The notes under the pieces were generated by a model. It was not told where the DNA came from, ran no database searches, and saw only the letters and a program-made list of their open reading frames with translations. Positions 63,392 to 64,000 of a stretch of DNA of 64,000 nucleotides are shown piece after piece. A program made the position numbers and the translations under genes. How positions within the stretch are numbered: the first letter of the stretch is position 1; the number at the start of each line of letters is the position of its first letter. This DNA comes from Mycolicibacterium sp. P9-22. Its GTDB lineage: Bacteria; Actinomycetota; Actinomycetes; Mycobacteriales; Mycobacteriaceae. The DNA lies in the NCBI RefSeq assembly GCF_008329585.1, contig NZ_NPKP01000002.1:918002-982001 (forward strand). Direction: 5' to 3'.

Positions 63392-64000
63392 ATGACGAAC
63401 AAGAGTGTCCGGCGGGCCCACGAGCTTCCGGTACTGCAGTGGTTGCGTGTCGGGGCGGTCGCCGCGGGTGTCGGTGCGGCCGTCATCGCCGGGCAGGGGG
63501 TCGCGGTCGCCGAGACCGGCACCGAACCCGGCGGCGAAACCAAGACGGAACCGCAGGAACCGCCGGCCGAACCCGATCCCGAACCAGCCGCCGAAGCCGA
63601 GCCCGAGGACGAGGACGAAGACGAAGACGACGAGCTCGAAGACGAGGCCGAGTCCCATGACGACGAGCTCGAAGACAAGGCCGACAACAACCCTGAGCTC
63701 ATCGAGACCCCGAAAAAGAACACCCGCCGCACCATCACGAAAACCGACGACGAACGACCCCTGACCCTCCAACGCGCCGAACAAAACCAAGCACAGCGCT
63801 ATCCGACCCAAAAAAACATCACAACAACAGAATCCCACGCAGCCACCATCACCACCGCAGCATCCATCACAGACGCCGCTCCCGCGCTGCCGCCACAAGC
63901 CAGCATCGAGATCACCAAGGCCACCCCCACCCCACCGTCCCTGGCCCGTCCCATCCGCCAGGCCGTGCTGGGCGTGCTCGGCATCTTCGGGTTCAACCCC
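63392..64000 (+). CDS. Secreted acidic low-complexity protein, 3'-truncated by the window
   Basis: The frame starts with ATG at 63392 and is open to the last base, 203 codons. HELPVLQWLRVGAVAAGVGA followed by AVIAGQGVAVAE is an export signal of the kind seen on large mycobacterial surface proteins. It is followed by a Glu/Pro segment and a highly acidic run with an imperfect 11-residue repeat (DDELEDEAESH, DDELEDKADNN; the 18-bp core at 63626 recurs at 63659). From about 63690 the coding sequence uses A-ending codons (CAA, AAA, ACA, GAA) far more than its neighbours. The end LARPIRQAVLGVLGIFGFNP suggests a folded domain beyond the window. Function unknown. Confidence 0.75.
   Translation, partial: MTNKSVRRAHELPVLQWLRVGAVAAGVGAAVIAGQGVAVAETGTEPGGETKTEPQEPPAEPDPEPAAEAEPEDEDEDEDDELEDEAESHDDELEDKADNNPELIETPKKNTRRTITKTDDERPLTLQRAEQNQAQRYPTQKNITTTESHAATITTAASITDAAPALPPQASIEITKATPTPPSLARPIRQAVLGVLGIFGFNP

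Overview
The window is a high-GC actinobacterial chromosome segment from a mycobacterium, most likely a rapid-growing, Mycolicibacterium-type species. The evidence is content and order: fgd1, pta, ackA, pknG, glnH, glnX, mutT3, thiE, thiO, thiS, thiG, lpqL, thiD, thiC, xthA, def, virR, sodC, a YbdK-like ligase, a LON-domain protein and a CDC48-like ATPase follow one another as in M. tuberculosis Rv0407-Rv0435c, here in the opposite direction. Synteny statements rest on my memory of that genome, not on an alignment. No tRNA, rRNA, CRISPR array, transposase or replication origin was recognised.

Layout. 1-12.1 kb: truncated AAA+ ATPase, SRPBCC protein, DUF1707 protein behind a repeat-rich promoter, a six-gene Mrp Na+/H+ antiporter operon, then the minus-strand block DUF3263 - virR - sodC - ybdK - LON. 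12.2-20.6 kb: a seven-gene, tightly overlapping operon def - GNAT - mksF - mksE - mksB - xthA - membrane protein, i.e. a Wadjet/MksBEF-type SMC cassette without its usual nuclease gene. 20.5-28.6 kb: accessory region with a methyltransferase, a small secreted protein flanked by repeats, a five-gene sulfur operon (ArsR-rhodanese regulator, MddA-like thiol methyltransferase, DUF4395, persulfide-dioxygenase-like MBL-rhodanese, MFS) with a perfect inverted-repeat operator, and a DHA2 exporter.

28.7-36.3 kb: TPP riboswitch, thiC, thiD, hydrolase, septum-formation-like protein, then an inserted block of Baeyer-Villiger-type monooxygenase, small membrane protein, second thiD and a UraA-like permease. 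36.2-38.8 kb: a three-gene type III polyketide operon resembling Streptomyces srsABC. 38.9-44.5 kb: two tandem LpqL-like M28 lipoproteins (one has lost metal ligands), an ABC-2 exporter and an SGNH hydrolase. 44.5-47.2 kb: thiO-thiS-thiG behind a second TPP riboswitch, and divergent thiE. 47.2-52.3 kb: mutT3 and the glnX-glnH-pknG amino-acid sensing operon.

52.3-61.2 kb: an overlapping minus-strand operon (APC permease - class III PLP enzyme - pta - ackA) divergent from kinase - SDR - GntR. Together these suggest uptake and phosphorylation of an amino alcohol, phospho-lyase cleavage to an aldehyde, and channelling to acetyl-CoA, acetyl phosphate and ATP. 61.1-64 kb: fgd1, MBL hydrolase, small membrane protein and the 5' part of a large acidic secreted protein cut by the window edge. 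A short GCGAGCGAAGCGACGG-type repeat is scattered through coding and non-coding DNA of the window.
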